From: Acidobacteriota bacterium | GTDB taxonomy: Bacteria; Acidobacteriota; Thermoanaerobaculia; Multivoradales; J023 | Direction: 5' to 3' | Assembly (NCBI GenBank): GCA_029263315.1 | Contig: JAJCXR010000003.1 | Coordinates: 1-64,000, forward strand | Length of the DNA: 64,000 bases | In this document: positions 1-8,333 of the stretch, piece by piece | How the letters are laid out: each line of letters begins with the position of its first letter | Position numbering within the stretch: position 1 is the first letter of the stretch | Made by a program: the position numbers and the translations under genes | The notes under the pieces: model-generated | What the model was told of the DNA's origin: nothing | Database searches by the model: none | Seen by the model: the letters and a program-made list of their open reading frames with translations, nothing else

Positions 1-141
1 CCTAGGCGGCCCCGCTCTTTTTCCGCCAGAACTGTGTTCCAGAATCTCTGAAGATCACCAATATTCATGCAATTCTGCGCCTTGTTCTGACGAAAAATTT
101 CTCGCTCTCATTCGCGGAGCACTTTCACCACAGGCTGCTAG

Positions 142-197
142 GGGACGCGGTGCCTCCGTGCTCTCGATAGATCACCGTATTCCCGGAAAGGTGTACT
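142..197 (+). repeat. 56-bp dispersed repeat, copy 1
   Basis: Matches 49225-49280 without gaps at 46 of 56 positions by hand alignment. Shared blocks include GGGACGCGG, GTGCTCTCGAT, TCACCGTATT and CCGGAAAGG. One reading frame is partly conserved between the copies at the peptide level (GRGxSVLSIxHRIxGKxY), but there is no open gene around either copy, so it may be a decayed coding remnant or a regulatory element. Both copies lie just upstream of promoter-like sequences. Confidence 0.6.
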
Positions 198-199
198 AA

Positions 200-250
200 G
201 TCTCATCCGTCTCATTTTGTCTCACGGGCTCGTCTCACCGGCGTATCTCA
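200..250 (+). promoter_or_regulatory. GTCTCA hexamer array 1
   Basis: Exact GTCTCA occurs at 200, 209, 219 and 232, with a TCTCA at 246. Spacings are 9, 10 and 13 bases, so the first three sites face roughly the same side of the helix. The array ends about 59 bp ahead of a sigma-54-like promoter. A second array with the same hexamer and layout precedes the DUF4331 gene, which suggests binding sites for one activator. Confidence 0.5.
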
Positions 251-308
251 ATGATCCCAAGGAGCGGTGACATGGGCCTCGGAGTGACCGCCGGCGGCTT
301 GCCTCCCC

Positions 309-324
309 TGGCATGAAGGTTGCC
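309..324 (+). promoter_or_regulatory. sigma-54-like -24/-12 promoter (TPR-HupE unit)
   Basis: TGGCATGAAGGTTGCC fits TGGCAY-N5-TTGC exactly. Counting 24 bases from the GG puts the transcription start near 335. The element overlaps the first in-frame ATG (313), so either that ATG is not used or the promoter is a chance match. Confidence 0.5.
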
Positions 325-336
325 ACACTGGTAACC

Positions 337-1587
337 ATGCGATACCTCCCAAGCCTACAAATCCCACCCCTGTCCAGGCTCGGCGCTCCTCGTGTCGCCG
401 TCCTCAGCGTCGCCGTATTAAGCGTCGCCGTCATGCTGTCGTCCAATTGCCTGGCGGAACCGACCCATCCGCCGGACGATGACTTCGTGCTCCTGCATCT
501 ACCTCAGGGTATCCAAGGCGACGACACGCTGCATCCGTGGGCTCAGCTTCGGCAGCGCCGGACTCAGCTGATGCAACGGCCCAACGACCTGTCCGCAGCT
601 CTGGAATTCGCTCGCTTCGCCCTCGAAAACGGCCAGCAACAGGGTGACCCCCGCTTCTATGGCTACGTCGAAGGTGCCCTCGAACCATGGTGGCAGCGAC
701 CCTTGCCGCCCCCTGAAGTATTGCTGATTCGCGCTACCCTGGCTCAGCACCGCCACGACTTCGGGGCCGCGCTCGAGGACCTCGCAGGCGTTTTGCGGCA
801 GCGCCCTCGCTGGGCCGAGGCCTGGATGTCCCGTGCCGTGATCTTGACGGTGCTGGGAGATCTCGACCAAGCCATGATCAGCTGTCAGCCACTTCGCCGC
901 CTGAGCACACCACTGCTGGCCACCGCCTGTCGCTCCCACGTGGCCGGATTGGGCCCCCAGGCCACCGTCGCTTATGAGGAGCTCCGGCGTCACCTCGAGC
1001 CGCAAACTTCGGAAAACGCCGGGGCCTTGCTCTGGGCTCAGATCACCCTGGCCCAGATCGCCCATCGTCTGGGGCAAGCCGAAACAGCCGAGGGTCACTT
1101 CCTGGCGGCTTTGGAGATCGATCCCACAGATCTCTACGGGCTCATCGCCTACAGCGATTTCTTGCTCGATCGAGGACAGCCCCACCGGGTCGAAGCCCTG
1201 CTGCGTTCCGAGACCGCGCGTACCTCGCTGATGCTGCGTCTGGCCCTGGCGGAGCAACAACTTGATATGCCCCAGCGCTTCGCCCATATCGCCACCTTGA
1301 AACAGCGCTATGCCAGCGGCGAGATGCGACAGGAGCGATTGCATCTCGGAGAAGAAGCGCGGTTTGCCCTCGATCTGCAAGAGCGTCCGGAGCTCGCCTT
1401 GGGGCTGGCGCAAGCCAACTGGCAGCTGCAACGTGAACCCATCGACGCTCGCATCCTGCTCCGGGCCGCCTTAGCCGACAACGACCCGAAGGCCGCCCAG
1501 AAAGCGGTCGATCAATTGGAAAACCAAGGTTTGCAGGATGTGCACCTGACCATCCTGATGGCCCGCGTCAAGAAAGCCCAGCCATGA
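337..1587 (+). CDS. Secreted TPR-type repeat protein
   Basis: About 416 residues. The N-terminus is basic, then hydrophobic, and ends in a plausible signal peptidase site near CLA-EP, so the protein is probably exported. The remainder is helical and Leu/Ala/Gln-rich with loosely repeating 34-residue units (for example around the ALEDLAGVLRQRPRWAEAW stretch), typical of tetratricopeptide repeats that act as binding scaffolds. I start at ATG 337 because ATG 313 lies inside the -24 promoter element; 313 remains possible and neither start has a good ribosome site. The stop overlaps the next start (ATGA), so it is coupled to the HupE-like gene. TPR, HupE/UreJ-like and DUF4331 proteins being adjacent suggests one envelope function, not a known one. 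Confidence 0.85.
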   Translation: MRYLPSLQIPPLSRLGAPRVAVLSVAVLSVAVMLSSNCLAEPTHPPDDDFVLLHLPQGIQGDDTLHPWAQLRQRRTQLMQRPNDLSAALEFARFALENGQQQGDPRFYGYVEGALEPWWQRPLPPPEVLLIRATLAQHRHDFGAALEDLAGVLRQRPRWAEAWMSRAVILTVLGDLDQAMISCQPLRRLSTPLLATACRSHVAGLGPQATVAYEELRRHLEPQTSENAGALLWAQITLAQIAHRLGQAETAEGHFLAALEIDPTDLYGLIAYSDFLLDRGQPHRVEALLRSETARTSLMLRLALAEQQLDMPQRFAHIATLKQRYASGEMRQERLHLGEEARFALDLQERPELALGLAQANWQLQREPIDARILLRAALADNDPKAAQKAVDQLENQGLQDVHLTILMARVKKAQP

Positions 1588-2717
1588 AGCGCCCAGCACC
1601 GGTTAAATTAGCCCTCATCACCTGTTTCTTGAGCCTCTGGACGACCCACCTGTGGGCTCATCAACCCAGTGACAGCTACTTGCGGCTGAATGAGATGTCC
1701 GGAAACTTGAGCGGCCGCTGGGACATTCACCTGCTCGATCTGGAGCTCGCCCTAGGGCTCGACGACAATGGCGATGGCGATCTCACCTGGGGCGAGGTCC
1801 GGCGGCGGCACGGTGACATTGCCGATTACGCCTTGGCTCACTTGAACCTCTCCCGCGGGGGCCAACCTTGCCATTCGACGGTCACCGACCAAGCCATCGA
1901 TTACCACGGGGGTGCACCCTATAGCGTGCTCTCCTTCGACGTCGATTGCGGCTCGGCGAGGGGCCCCATCGAAGGCCTCTACAGCTTATTCTTCGACCTC
2001 GACCCGAGCCATCGGGGCATGCTTCGTCTAAGCTCGGCGAAACGCCAACACAGCGTCGTCTTGGCGCCACGGTCAGCCCGCTTTTCATTCGATGCTAGTG
2101 CTGCAACCGCCTACGGCGACACTGCTCGAGCCTATCTGCACGAAGGCGTGGTGCATATCTGGGGGGGCTTCGACCATATTCTCTTTCTCCTCACCCTGCT
2201 GCTGCCCGCTGTGCTGCTGCGGGTCGACGACCGCTGGCTCGGCGCCCCATCATTTCGTCAAGCCGTCACCGAGGTGCTGAAGATCGTCACCGCCTTCACT
2301 GTCGCCCACTCTCTGACGTTGGCGGTGGCGGTTCTAGGCTTCGTCAGCCTACCCTCACGCTTGGTGGAATCAGTGATTGCGTTGACCGTCGTTTTGGCGG
2401 CTATCCACAACCTCCGGCCGGTGGTGCAGAGCAAAGTCTGGGTCCTAGCATTGATCCTGGGCCTGATTCACGGTTTTGGCTTCGCCGGTGTGCTGGCCGA
2501 TCTCGACTTGACCGGCAGCGCGCTGGCGGTGGCCCTGGCGTCATTCAATATCGGAGTGGAGCTAGGGCAGTTGGCCATCGTCGCCGTCTTCCTGCCCCTC
2601 GCCTTCGCCCTGCGTCGCACTTGGGTCTATCAACGGGTGGTGTACCTGGGTGGGTCCTCGATGGTGGCGGTGATCGCCTTCTATTGGCTCTGGCAACGGA
2701 GTCTGGGTATCGGCTAA
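1584..2717 (+). CDS. HupE/UreJ-like membrane protein
   Basis: 377 residues. A cleavable signal ends near WAHQPSD. The periplasmic N-terminal half (about 30-190) carries a DDNGDGDLTW stretch resembling a calcium-binding EF-hand loop. From about residue 190 there are six or so hydrophobic helices with the family's conserved polar pattern: HIWGGFDHILF, AHSLTLA, LIHGFGFAG and FNIGVELGQ. HupE/UreJ relatives are nickel or cobalt permeases or accessory proteins in some bacteria, but this extended form is of unknown substrate. Its ATG overlaps the stop of the TPR gene by 4 bases, which indicates translational coupling. The family call is secure; metal transport is only a family-level guess. Confidence 0.9.
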   Translation: MKRPAPVKLALITCFLSLWTTHLWAHQPSDSYLRLNEMSGNLSGRWDIHLLDLELALGLDDNGDGDLTWGEVRRRHGDIADYALAHLNLSRGGQPCHSTVTDQAIDYHGGAPYSVLSFDVDCGSARGPIEGLYSLFFDLDPSHRGMLRLSSAKRQHSVVLAPRSARFSFDASAATAYGDTARAYLHEGVVHIWGGFDHILFLLTLLLPAVLLRVDDRWLGAPSFRQAVTEVLKIVTAFTVAHSLTLAVAVLGFVSLPSRLVESVIALTVVLAAIHNLRPVVQSKVWVLALILGLIHGFGFAGVLADLDLTGSALAVALASFNIGVELGQLAIVAVFLPLAFALRRTWVYQRVVYLGGSSMVAVIAFYWLWQRSLGIG

Positions 2718-2753
2718 GGGAAGGAAGCGAAGGCCATGGCATTTCTCCAGGCC

Positions 2754-2802
2754 ATCTCACATCGTCTCACACCGTCTCAATGTCTCTATCGCGACCTGAG
2801 AC
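2754..2802 (+). promoter_or_regulatory. GTCTCA hexamer array 2
   Basis: ATCTCA at 2754, GTCTCA at 2764 and 2774, GTCTCT at 2782 and an inverted copy TGAGAC at 2797. The first three are exactly 10 bases apart, that is, in helical phase. The array ends about 50 bp ahead of the promoter at 2852, mirroring array 1. Confidence 0.55.
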
Positions 2803-2851
2803 ATCACGGCATCGAATGCTACAAAGCCCTGAAAACACGTACTTTGAAACC

Positions 2852-2867
2852 TGGCACGCAGGTTGAA
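2852..2867 (+). promoter_or_regulatory. sigma-54-like promoter of the DUF4331 gene
   Basis: TGGCACGCAGGTTGAA matches TGGCAC-N5-TTGCA with one difference (A for C at the -12 GC). The predicted start near 2878 leaves a leader of about 90 bases to the ATG at 2969. Confidence 0.5.
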
Positions 2868-2968
2868 GAGAAGTCCACTGAAGCGCGTGCTCCCAAGTCT
2901 AGCGGGTCGTCGTGACCCGGGTCGTACGCTCGACATCATCCTGACCTTCAATAGGAGAAGGAAGAAAT

Positions 2969-4585
2969 ATGAAACGACAAATCTCTCTCAGTCTAGCCTT
3001 GACCATGACCCTGTGTCTTGCCTTGGCCGCTGGGCCCGGGCGAGCCGCAAACCACCGCGAGGCTCCCCTCACCGCCTTCGACCATAAGGCCGACATTACC
3101 GATTTTTTCGCCTTCGTCAGTTATGACGATCCCGAGAAGGTCACCTTTATCATGGCTGTCGATCCGCTGCTCGAGCCGTCTAACGGTCCGACGCACTTTC
3201 CCTTCGACCCGGACATTCGTTACAGCATCAAGATCGACAACGATTTTGACGCTATCCGTGACATCGCCTTCAACTTCCACTTCCACAACGAATTTCGCGC
3301 CCCCGGCGTCTTCACCGGCCTGGTAGGAGCTGGCAACGGTATCAACGCGCCGGCCAACTCCCCTGCCCCCGTGCCCCCCGGCACTCCCATCGTGCCACCC
3401 GCCATTACCGCCCTCGACGGCGCCGGTTCGGAAGGTTTCAACTTCCGTCAAAGCTTCGCTGTCACCATGGTGCAGCAGGACGGAAATAGGGCAGCGGTCG
3501 AAACGTTGATTTCTGAAGGCCAGACCCTCTTCGCCGTCCCCACCAACGCTGGTCCCCGTACGATGCCCGACTACGCCTCCCTCTTCGACCAAGGCGTCTA
3601 TGATCTAGGCGATGGTATCCGGGTATTCGCCGGCACCGTGGAAGATCCTTTCTGGATTGACCTCGGCGCCGCCTTCGACTCGCTGAACTTCCGTGCCGCA
3701 GCCTTTGGTACGGGCGTTCCGGGGGTCTTGGACGACAACCAAGATGCCGACGACAACACCAATTTCGCTCCCGACGATGTGGCCGGATTCAATGTCAACG
3801 CCATCGCCATCGAGGTACCGATCCGCTTGCTCACCGCCGACGGCCAACTGCATAGCGCCGACCAGCCGAAGGCCACTCTCGGGACTTGGGGAACAACGCA
3901 GCGGCAGAAGAATCGCATTTACGGCGACCCCGGTGAACCGGCACGCCAGGTGGGCCCGTGGGTGCAGATTCAGCGCATGGCCAACCCGTTGATCAATGAG
4001 TTGCTGATCGGCATCGGCTCTAAGGACAAATTCAGCATGAGCGTACCCAGTGACGATGCTCAATTTGCCGACTTCGCCCTCGACCCCGTTTTGGCGCGGG
4101 TGCTCAACGCCATCTACGAGACCACCGTCGGGCCCGGTGTGTTACCGGTGCCGACTCCGCCGCGTCTCGATCTCCTGCCGCTGGTGCAATACGGGCCGCC
4201 GATTTCCGCCGCCGGCACCCCCGCTGGACCGATCGCCGACCTGCTGCGCCTGAACACCGGTATCGCTTCGACTCCGGCCGCCCAGCGCAGCCGTCTCGGT
4301 TTTCTGACCCTGCTCGACAACAACCCGGATAATGACGATCCGGCAGGCTTCCCCAACGGCCGTCGACTTTCCGACGATGTCGTCGACATCACCGCCCGCG
4401 CCGTCGCCGGGGTGCTCGCCGGACCCGACTTCAACCGGTTCCCCCACAATCGAATCGGCGATGGGGTCAACACCAACGACGCCGTCTACAACGAGACCTT
4501 CCCCTACTTGGCTGCCGCCCACTCTGGGGTCGAGAGCCGTCATGTGGATCCTGGCGAAGTCGGTTGCACTGGCCTCTGCCCTTGA
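2969..4585 (+). CDS. Secreted DUF4331 family protein
   Basis: 538 residues with a clear signal peptide (KRQISLSLALTMTLCLALAA, cleavage near GRA-ANH). The mature protein begins with the family hallmark NHREAP and ADITDFFAF, followed by beta-rich sequence through the whole length, as in DUF4331 proteins, which are extracytoplasmic and of unknown biochemical function. AGGAG lies at 2953-2957, about 11 bases ahead of the ATG, with a further AGGA-like run in between. It has its own predicted promoter and GTCTCA array and follows the HupE-like gene by 251 bases. Only two cysteines (in the last residues, VGCTGLCP) may form a terminal disulfide. Confidence 0.93.
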   Translation: MKRQISLSLALTMTLCLALAAGPGRAANHREAPLTAFDHKADITDFFAFVSYDDPEKVTFIMAVDPLLEPSNGPTHFPFDPDIRYSIKIDNDFDAIRDIAFNFHFHNEFRAPGVFTGLVGAGNGINAPANSPAPVPPGTPIVPPAITALDGAGSEGFNFRQSFAVTMVQQDGNRAAVETLISEGQTLFAVPTNAGPRTMPDYASLFDQGVYDLGDGIRVFAGTVEDPFWIDLGAAFDSLNFRAAAFGTGVPGVLDDNQDADDNTNFAPDDVAGFNVNAIAIEVPIRLLTADGQLHSADQPKATLGTWGTTQRQKNRIYGDPGEPARQVGPWVQIQRMANPLINELLIGIGSKDKFSMSVPSDDAQFADFALDPVLARVLNAIYETTVGPGVLPVPTPPRLDLLPLVQYGPPISAAGTPAGPIADLLRLNTGIASTPAAQRSRLGFLTLLDNNPDNDDPAGFPNGRRLSDDVVDITARAVAGVLAGPDFNRFPHNRIGDGVNTNDAVYNETFPYLAAAHSGVESRHVDPGEVGCTGLCP

Positions 4586-4972
4586 GAGGGTCCTGAGATT
4601 CGTCTGAGCGCCCCTGAGATATGCTTCCCATGCGTTATGGGCTAGCACTCTCTTGGAGAGTAAACACCGATGCCAGGCACCTGTTCAAGGTGCCTGGCAT
4701 GTTGTGGTTGCAGGAACTTCTGGCCTCACAGGCGCCAGTTCCCGAAGCAGTCGTCGACCAGGCCCCAGTCGTCGTCCTCTCCACGGCGCAGGCGGTTTCC
4801 AAAATTCACCCATGGCCTAAAACTTCAGTCTTCCATCTTTGCCATGGCTGAAACCTTTCGCAGCAGGGAGCATCGAAGAGACCTGAGCTCGCACATCGAT
4901 CTTCCGGTATCAAAGCCGGTAAACCAAAGAACTCAAGAAGCCGATTGTGCTTCGCCCGACTAAGGATTCATC
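4586..4972. other. Intergenic region with two hairpins
   Basis: No gene seen. ACTCTC-TTG-GAGAGT (4647-4661) forms a 6-bp stem, followed by the 13-bp hairpin at 4670-4700. Neither is followed by a T tract, so neither is a standard intrinsic terminator. A TGGCAT...TTGCA pair at 4694 has a 7-base spacer and was not accepted as a sigma-54 promoter. Confidence 0.5.
4670..4700. repeat. Perfect 13-bp inverted repeat containing the GGCACC/GGTGCC core
   Basis: ATGCCAGGCACCT and AGGTGCCTGGCAT flank the loop GTTCA. The arm core GTGCCWGGCAC recurs as the exact 13-mer GGTGCCWGGCACC at 21260, 30436 and 58249, there within coding sequence and always reading Val-Pro-Gly-Thr. It could be a REP-like palindrome or a structured mRNA end. 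Confidence 0.7.
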
Positions 4973-5770
4973 ATGTTTCAAATACGCCAACAGCATCTCG
5001 TCAAGACCTTGCTTCTGGGGCTCTTGGCCTCGTATCTCTCCCTGCCCGCCTTGGCGGACGCCAAGGGCGACGCCTTCGCCGCCGCCATCGGAAAGGCCCA
5101 CGGCAAGGCCGCCTTGCAGCAGCACGAGGCACTACAAGCTCGCTTGACCGTCGAATTCGGCGGCCAGACAATGATCGAAGGCACGCTGCTCACCGATACG
5201 GCGGGCGGCAAAGTACGCATCGATCTCGACAACGGCACCCACTTCGTCTTCGACGGCGAGCAGGCTTGGACTTCCCCCGCCGATTCGCCGGTCCAGGGCG
5301 GCCGCTTTCACGTCCTCACCTGGTCGTACTTTCTTCTCGCCCCCTTCAAGTTGCAGGACCCGGGTGCCCATCTCCAGGATCTCGGCCAACGGCCCTTCCG
5401 CGACGGCAAGAGCCTCCCGGCCGCCAAGCTCACCTTCGGTTCCGATGTCGGTGACAGCCCCGACGACTGGTATGTCGTCTATGGCAACGACCACCATCAG
5501 CTAAGGGCCATGGCCTACATCGTCACCTTCGGCAAGGGTTTGAGCGCCGCCGAGAAGGAGCCCCACGCCATCACCTACGACCAGCCCACCACCCTCGACG
5601 GCGTCACCTTCTTCAGCCATTGGCAGTTCTGGAATTGGACCGCCGAGCAGGGGGTGCACGGTGACCGCATCGGCGAGGTCAAGCTGTCCGACCTGCGCTT
5701 CGTGGTGCCCGAGGCGGGCACCTTCACGGCGCCCGAAGACAGCCGAGCCGAGCCCCTACCGGGTTCCTGA
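4973..5770 (+). CDS. Secreted DUF6503-like protein
   Basis: 265 residues with a signal peptide (hydrophobic 9-23, cleavage near ALA-DAK). AAGGA lies six or seven bases ahead of the ATG. The mature part is a beta-rich fold of the type seen in lipoprotein-carrier-like (LolA/LolB-like) and DUF6503 proteins: a G-x-Y/L-DG-QAW strand, a YFLLAPFKLQDPG segment and a WYVVYG...H strand. It is a paralogue of the protein at 9042-9893, which keeps YWLLMPYKMLDPGVHL and RYWAYLN. The function is unknown; binding of a hydrophobic or small ligand is a fold-level guess. The 3' end overlaps the convergent hydrolase gene by 15 bases. Confidence 0.85.
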   Translation: MFQIRQQHLVKTLLLGLLASYLSLPALADAKGDAFAAAIGKAHGKAALQQHEALQARLTVEFGGQTMIEGTLLTDTAGGKVRIDLDNGTHFVFDGEQAWTSPADSPVQGGRFHVLTWSYFLLAPFKLQDPGAHLQDLGQRPFRDGKSLPAAKLTFGSDVGDSPDDWYVVYGNDHHQLRAMAYIVTFGKGLSAAEKEPHAITYDQPTTLDGVTFFSHWQFWNWTAEQGVHGDRIGEVKLSDLRFVVPEAGTFTAPEDSRAEPLPGS

Positions 5771-6733
5771 GGCCCGCGGGTCGAGGGTCGTCGGTGGGAT
5801 GATCTCCACCAGCCGCTTCAGCACCTCCCGAGGGCATTGTTGCTGGGGGATGTGGCCGCAGTTTTCGAGGGCGAACAAACGTGCCTGGGGAAGACGTTGG
5901 GCCAAGGCTTGACCATAGGCCAGGGGCAAGATGTCGTCCTCCGTGCCCCACAGCAGCTCCACCGGTATCTGTAGGGACGCCAACTCGGCGTCGCTGAGGG
6001 CATCGCCGGGCCGCAGCCCTCTCAGCATCCGGGGCGATGCTCCATGGGTGATCTTGTCCACCAGATCGTCGAGCACAAAGCCGGCCGGCACCGTCGCATT
6101 GCGCGGGCTCATGGCGTGCACCAAGGCGAGGGCTTGCTCACGGTCCTCGGGCACCAGCTCGAGACCATCCAGCGGCGGGGAGGAGGCGAAGGCGTTGAGC
6201 AAGATCAGGCGTCGCACCCGTTGCGGATGGGCGACGGCGTAACGCAGCGCCACCCAACCACCGAGGGCATTGCCCATCAAGGTCACCGGCTCCTCGGGGC
6301 TTTCCTTGTCCACCAAAGCGGCCAGACCGACGACCATGTCGTCCATGGTCAGTGGGCCCACCGTCGGGTCGCTGTCCCCGTGGCCGGGCAAATCGAGCAG
6401 CACAACCCGAGATAGGACGGCGATGTCGGCCGCCATCTTGGTCCACGATCCGGCCTGGTTGCCCATGCCGTGCAAGAGCACCACCGGCTCACCGAGGCCG
6501 CCGGTCCAATAGACGACGCGTCCCCGGGGCACTTCCACCAGACGGCGCTCCAGGCCACTGCGATCGAGTCCCTGGCGGGCCAGCAGCATACCGATTCCCA
6601 CCGGATTGAAATAAAAGATCGAGACCCCCCCGGCGGCCGCCAGGAGCGCCAAGGCGGCGAGGGCAAAGGCCCATTTCAAGGGACTCGATCGATGGCCTGC
6701 GTCTTGGGTTCGGCGGCCGACGGATTTTGCCAC
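5756..6733 (-). CDS. Alpha/beta hydrolase-fold protein lacking the catalytic Ser
   Basis: 325 residues, anchored by one N-terminal membrane helix (about 21-41). The fold is plain: oxyanion-hole VVLLHGMGNQAGSW (85-97), LLDLPGHGDSD (112-122), the nucleophile elbow, and late acid and His residues in LLWGTEDDILP and NCGHIPQQQ. The elbow reads G154-N-A156-L-G-G, so the Ser of the usual GxSxGG is Ala (codon GCC, 6266-6268). Unless another residue substitutes, the protein should not be a normal serine hydrolase; a pseudo-enzyme or a cofactor-free lyase-like activity is possible. It lies 57 bases behind the unknown gene at 6791-8152 on the same strand and probably shares its promoter. Confidence 0.9.
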   Translation of the reverse strand: MAKSVGRRTQDAGHRSSPLKWAFALAALALLAAAGGVSIFYFNPVGIGMLLARQGLDRSGLERRLVEVPRGRVVYWTGGLGEPVVLLHGMGNQAGSWTKMAADIAVLSRVVLLDLPGHGDSDPTVGPLTMDDMVVGLAALVDKESPEEPVTLMGNALGGWVALRYAVAHPQRVRRLILLNAFASSPPLDGLELVPEDREQALALVHAMSPRNATVPAGFVLDDLVDKITHGASPRMLRGLRPGDALSDAELASLQIPVELLWGTEDDILPLAYGQALAQRLPQARLFALENCGHIPQQQCPREVLKRLVEIIPPTTLDPRASGTR

Positions 6734-6790
6734 GTTTGCTCCTAGGGTCGGGCACCGGGGCTCCCGGGATGGGACGAACCCGAAGTCGGG

Positions 6791-8152
6791 TCAGCCCAGG
6801 GCTCGACTGCGCCGAATTGTATCGGTTCCCCGAGCTTCCTGGGCGACGAGCTTGAAGCTCTCGACGGTGGAGCGGATGGCCAGCTCGGTGGCCGGGCATG
6901 GCGGCTGTAGCGAGCGGAAGAGAAATACATAGAGGGCAGCGGGGGCTTGCACCACATGCAGACCGAGATAACTCGGCTCGGTGGTGCCGGCCAGGTACAT
7001 CGGCGGCAACTTGAACAGGACATAGCGCGCCTCCAGACCCACCGCCGAATACTTGTCGTCACGCACCACCTCGGAGCGACTGGGGCGGCGCAGCACATCG
7101 GCCAGCTTGTCGAGGCGACGGGACGTACAGTTGACCAAGGTTTCCCCGACCCGAAAGCTGAACACCGCCGACGGTTTGCCCGACACCGCTTCGGCGGTGA
7201 CGCCGAGGGCCAGGATGATGCGGCAAGCGTGCCGCTCGTTGAGCATACGACGATCCGGGAAGGTGCTCGTGCCGCCGCTCGGCGTTTTAGGTCTTGACGC
7301 TTCCGCCGTGCCATAGAGGGCTGGCTGATCACCCCGCCAGCGACGCCACCAGTTGGCCATCCGAGCCAGGGGACGCAGCACCCACCACCGGCTCCGGGTG
7401 CGGCGGCGTACCTCTTCCATCTCTTCGTGCAGCTTGGGCATCAGGCTGGTGGGGGTTTGGCTGCCGGTCCAAGTGGCCCCGGAGGTGGAGCCGTCGAGGC
7501 TCAGTTGATGCAGGGCCACCTCGGGCACCGCCGCCCCTTGGCGCTGGCGAAAGAACAGGCGTCGACACCGCCAAGCCGCCAGGCCACGGACACTGTCGCG
7601 CTCCAGGTCGTCGTAGCTGACCATGGCAGCTTCGGCGCCGATCATCCGACAGAGCTCGGCACAGAGCTCTTCTTCGAAGCGGGCCGAGCGGCGATGTAAT
7701 CGTTGAAGCGCCGACTCCCAGTCCGCATTGCCGAGGCGCCGACATACGACACCGGCCTCCGCTAGCGGTCGTTCAGGGCCCCCGGGCTCTGTTTCCTCGA
7801 AGCTCTGGTAGTAGCCGGGGTCCGAGCTGAAGGAGGCGACGAAGCCGCCGCCGTCCAGCACATCGTAGCCCCAGACCTCGCTGTCCTGCACCCAGACGTA
7901 GAGCAACGTGTCGTTCCAGGTTTGCAGCTCCCGCAAAAGCCGTCGCTCTTCTTCATATTTGCTGAAAACGACCACCGTCCAGCGCGCATTCCACAGCACA
8001 TAGGCACAGCGCTCCGTATCTCCATCGAGATCGAAGAGCATCGGCTCGTCGAGCTTCTCGAAGCCCCGCAGGGCAAGCCAGCGCTCGATCGCCTCCTCGA
8101 CCAGGAGAGACTGCTCTCCGGGGAGGCAGATGCTGCTGTAGAAAGCTCCCAT
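6791..8152 (-). CDS. Unknown protein, 453 aa
   Basis: I do not recognise the family. There is no signal peptide or membrane helix. The N-terminal 120 residues look like a compact alpha/beta domain (AIERWLALRGFEKLDEP, then repeated beta strands such as CAYVLWNARWTVVVFSKYEEE and LLYVWVQDSEVWGYDVLD). A basic, Trp/Arg-rich linker (about 240-280, including a RRRTRSRWW run) is followed by a second beta-rich domain ending near residue 440. Codon use is like that of the neighbours. It is the first gene of a two-gene unit with the hydrolase-fold gene and has a good promoter at 8266-8295. Clean reading frame, composition and context support a real gene. Confidence 0.75.
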   Translation of the reverse strand: MGAFYSSICLPGEQSLLVEEAIERWLALRGFEKLDEPMLFDLDGDTERCAYVLWNARWTVVVFSKYEEERRLLRELQTWNDTLLYVWVQDSEVWGYDVLDGGGFVASFSSDPGYYQSFEETEPGGPERPLAEAGVVCRRLGNADWESALQRLHRRSARFEEELCAELCRMIGAEAAMVSYDDLERDSVRGLAAWRCRRLFFRQRQGAAVPEVALHQLSLDGSTSGATWTGSQTPTSLMPKLHEEMEEVRRRTRSRWWVLRPLARMANWWRRWRGDQPALYGTAEASRPKTPSGGTSTFPDRRMLNERHACRIILALGVTAEAVSGKPSAVFSFRVGETLVNCTSRRLDKLADVLRRPSRSEVVRDDKYSAVGLEARYVLFKLPPMYLAGTTEPSYLGLHVVQAPAALYVFLFRSLQPPCPATELAIRSTVESFKLVAQEARGTDTIRRSRALG

Positions 8153-8265
8153 CGCTCAGGTCCGATCCGCGCATCCATCACAAGAGAAGACAACAGGGCC
8201 CATACGACGCGGAATGCCTGGATGGACTGGCGTCGTAGCAGGCCCATGTATGAGGGCGAGATCTG

Positions 8266-8295
8266 ATTTTAGCGGGTCTTTTCCGAGACTCACAA
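8266..8295 (-). promoter_or_regulatory. sigma-70-type promoter for the 6791-8152 gene
   Basis: On the minus strand TTGTGA (8295-8290), an 18-base spacer and TAAAAT (8271-8266). The predicted start is near 8259, giving a leader of about 105 bases. Confidence 0.5.
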
Positions 8296-8333
8296 GGTGA
8301 GGTGCCCGCGAGACCTGCGGAACGGTGGGTGCC

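Larger units (their letters stand above)
1..336. other. Intergenic region ahead of the TPR gene
   Basis: No convincing gene lies in this stretch. It holds one copy of a 56-bp dispersed repeat (142-197), a cluster of GTCTCA hexamers (200-250) and a -24/-12 type promoter (309-324), each listed separately. Positions 1-140 show nothing I can name. Confidence 0.6.

Noticed and set aside
499-1431. Minus-strand open frame of 310 codons opposite the TPR gene
   Set aside because: Shadow frame; the plus strand has the signal peptide, TPR pattern and operon coupling.
4694-4715. TGGCATGTTGTGGTTGCA as a sigma-54 promoter for the DUF6503-like gene
   Set aside because: The spacer between the two blocks is seven bases rather than five, and sigma-54 tolerates almost no change.
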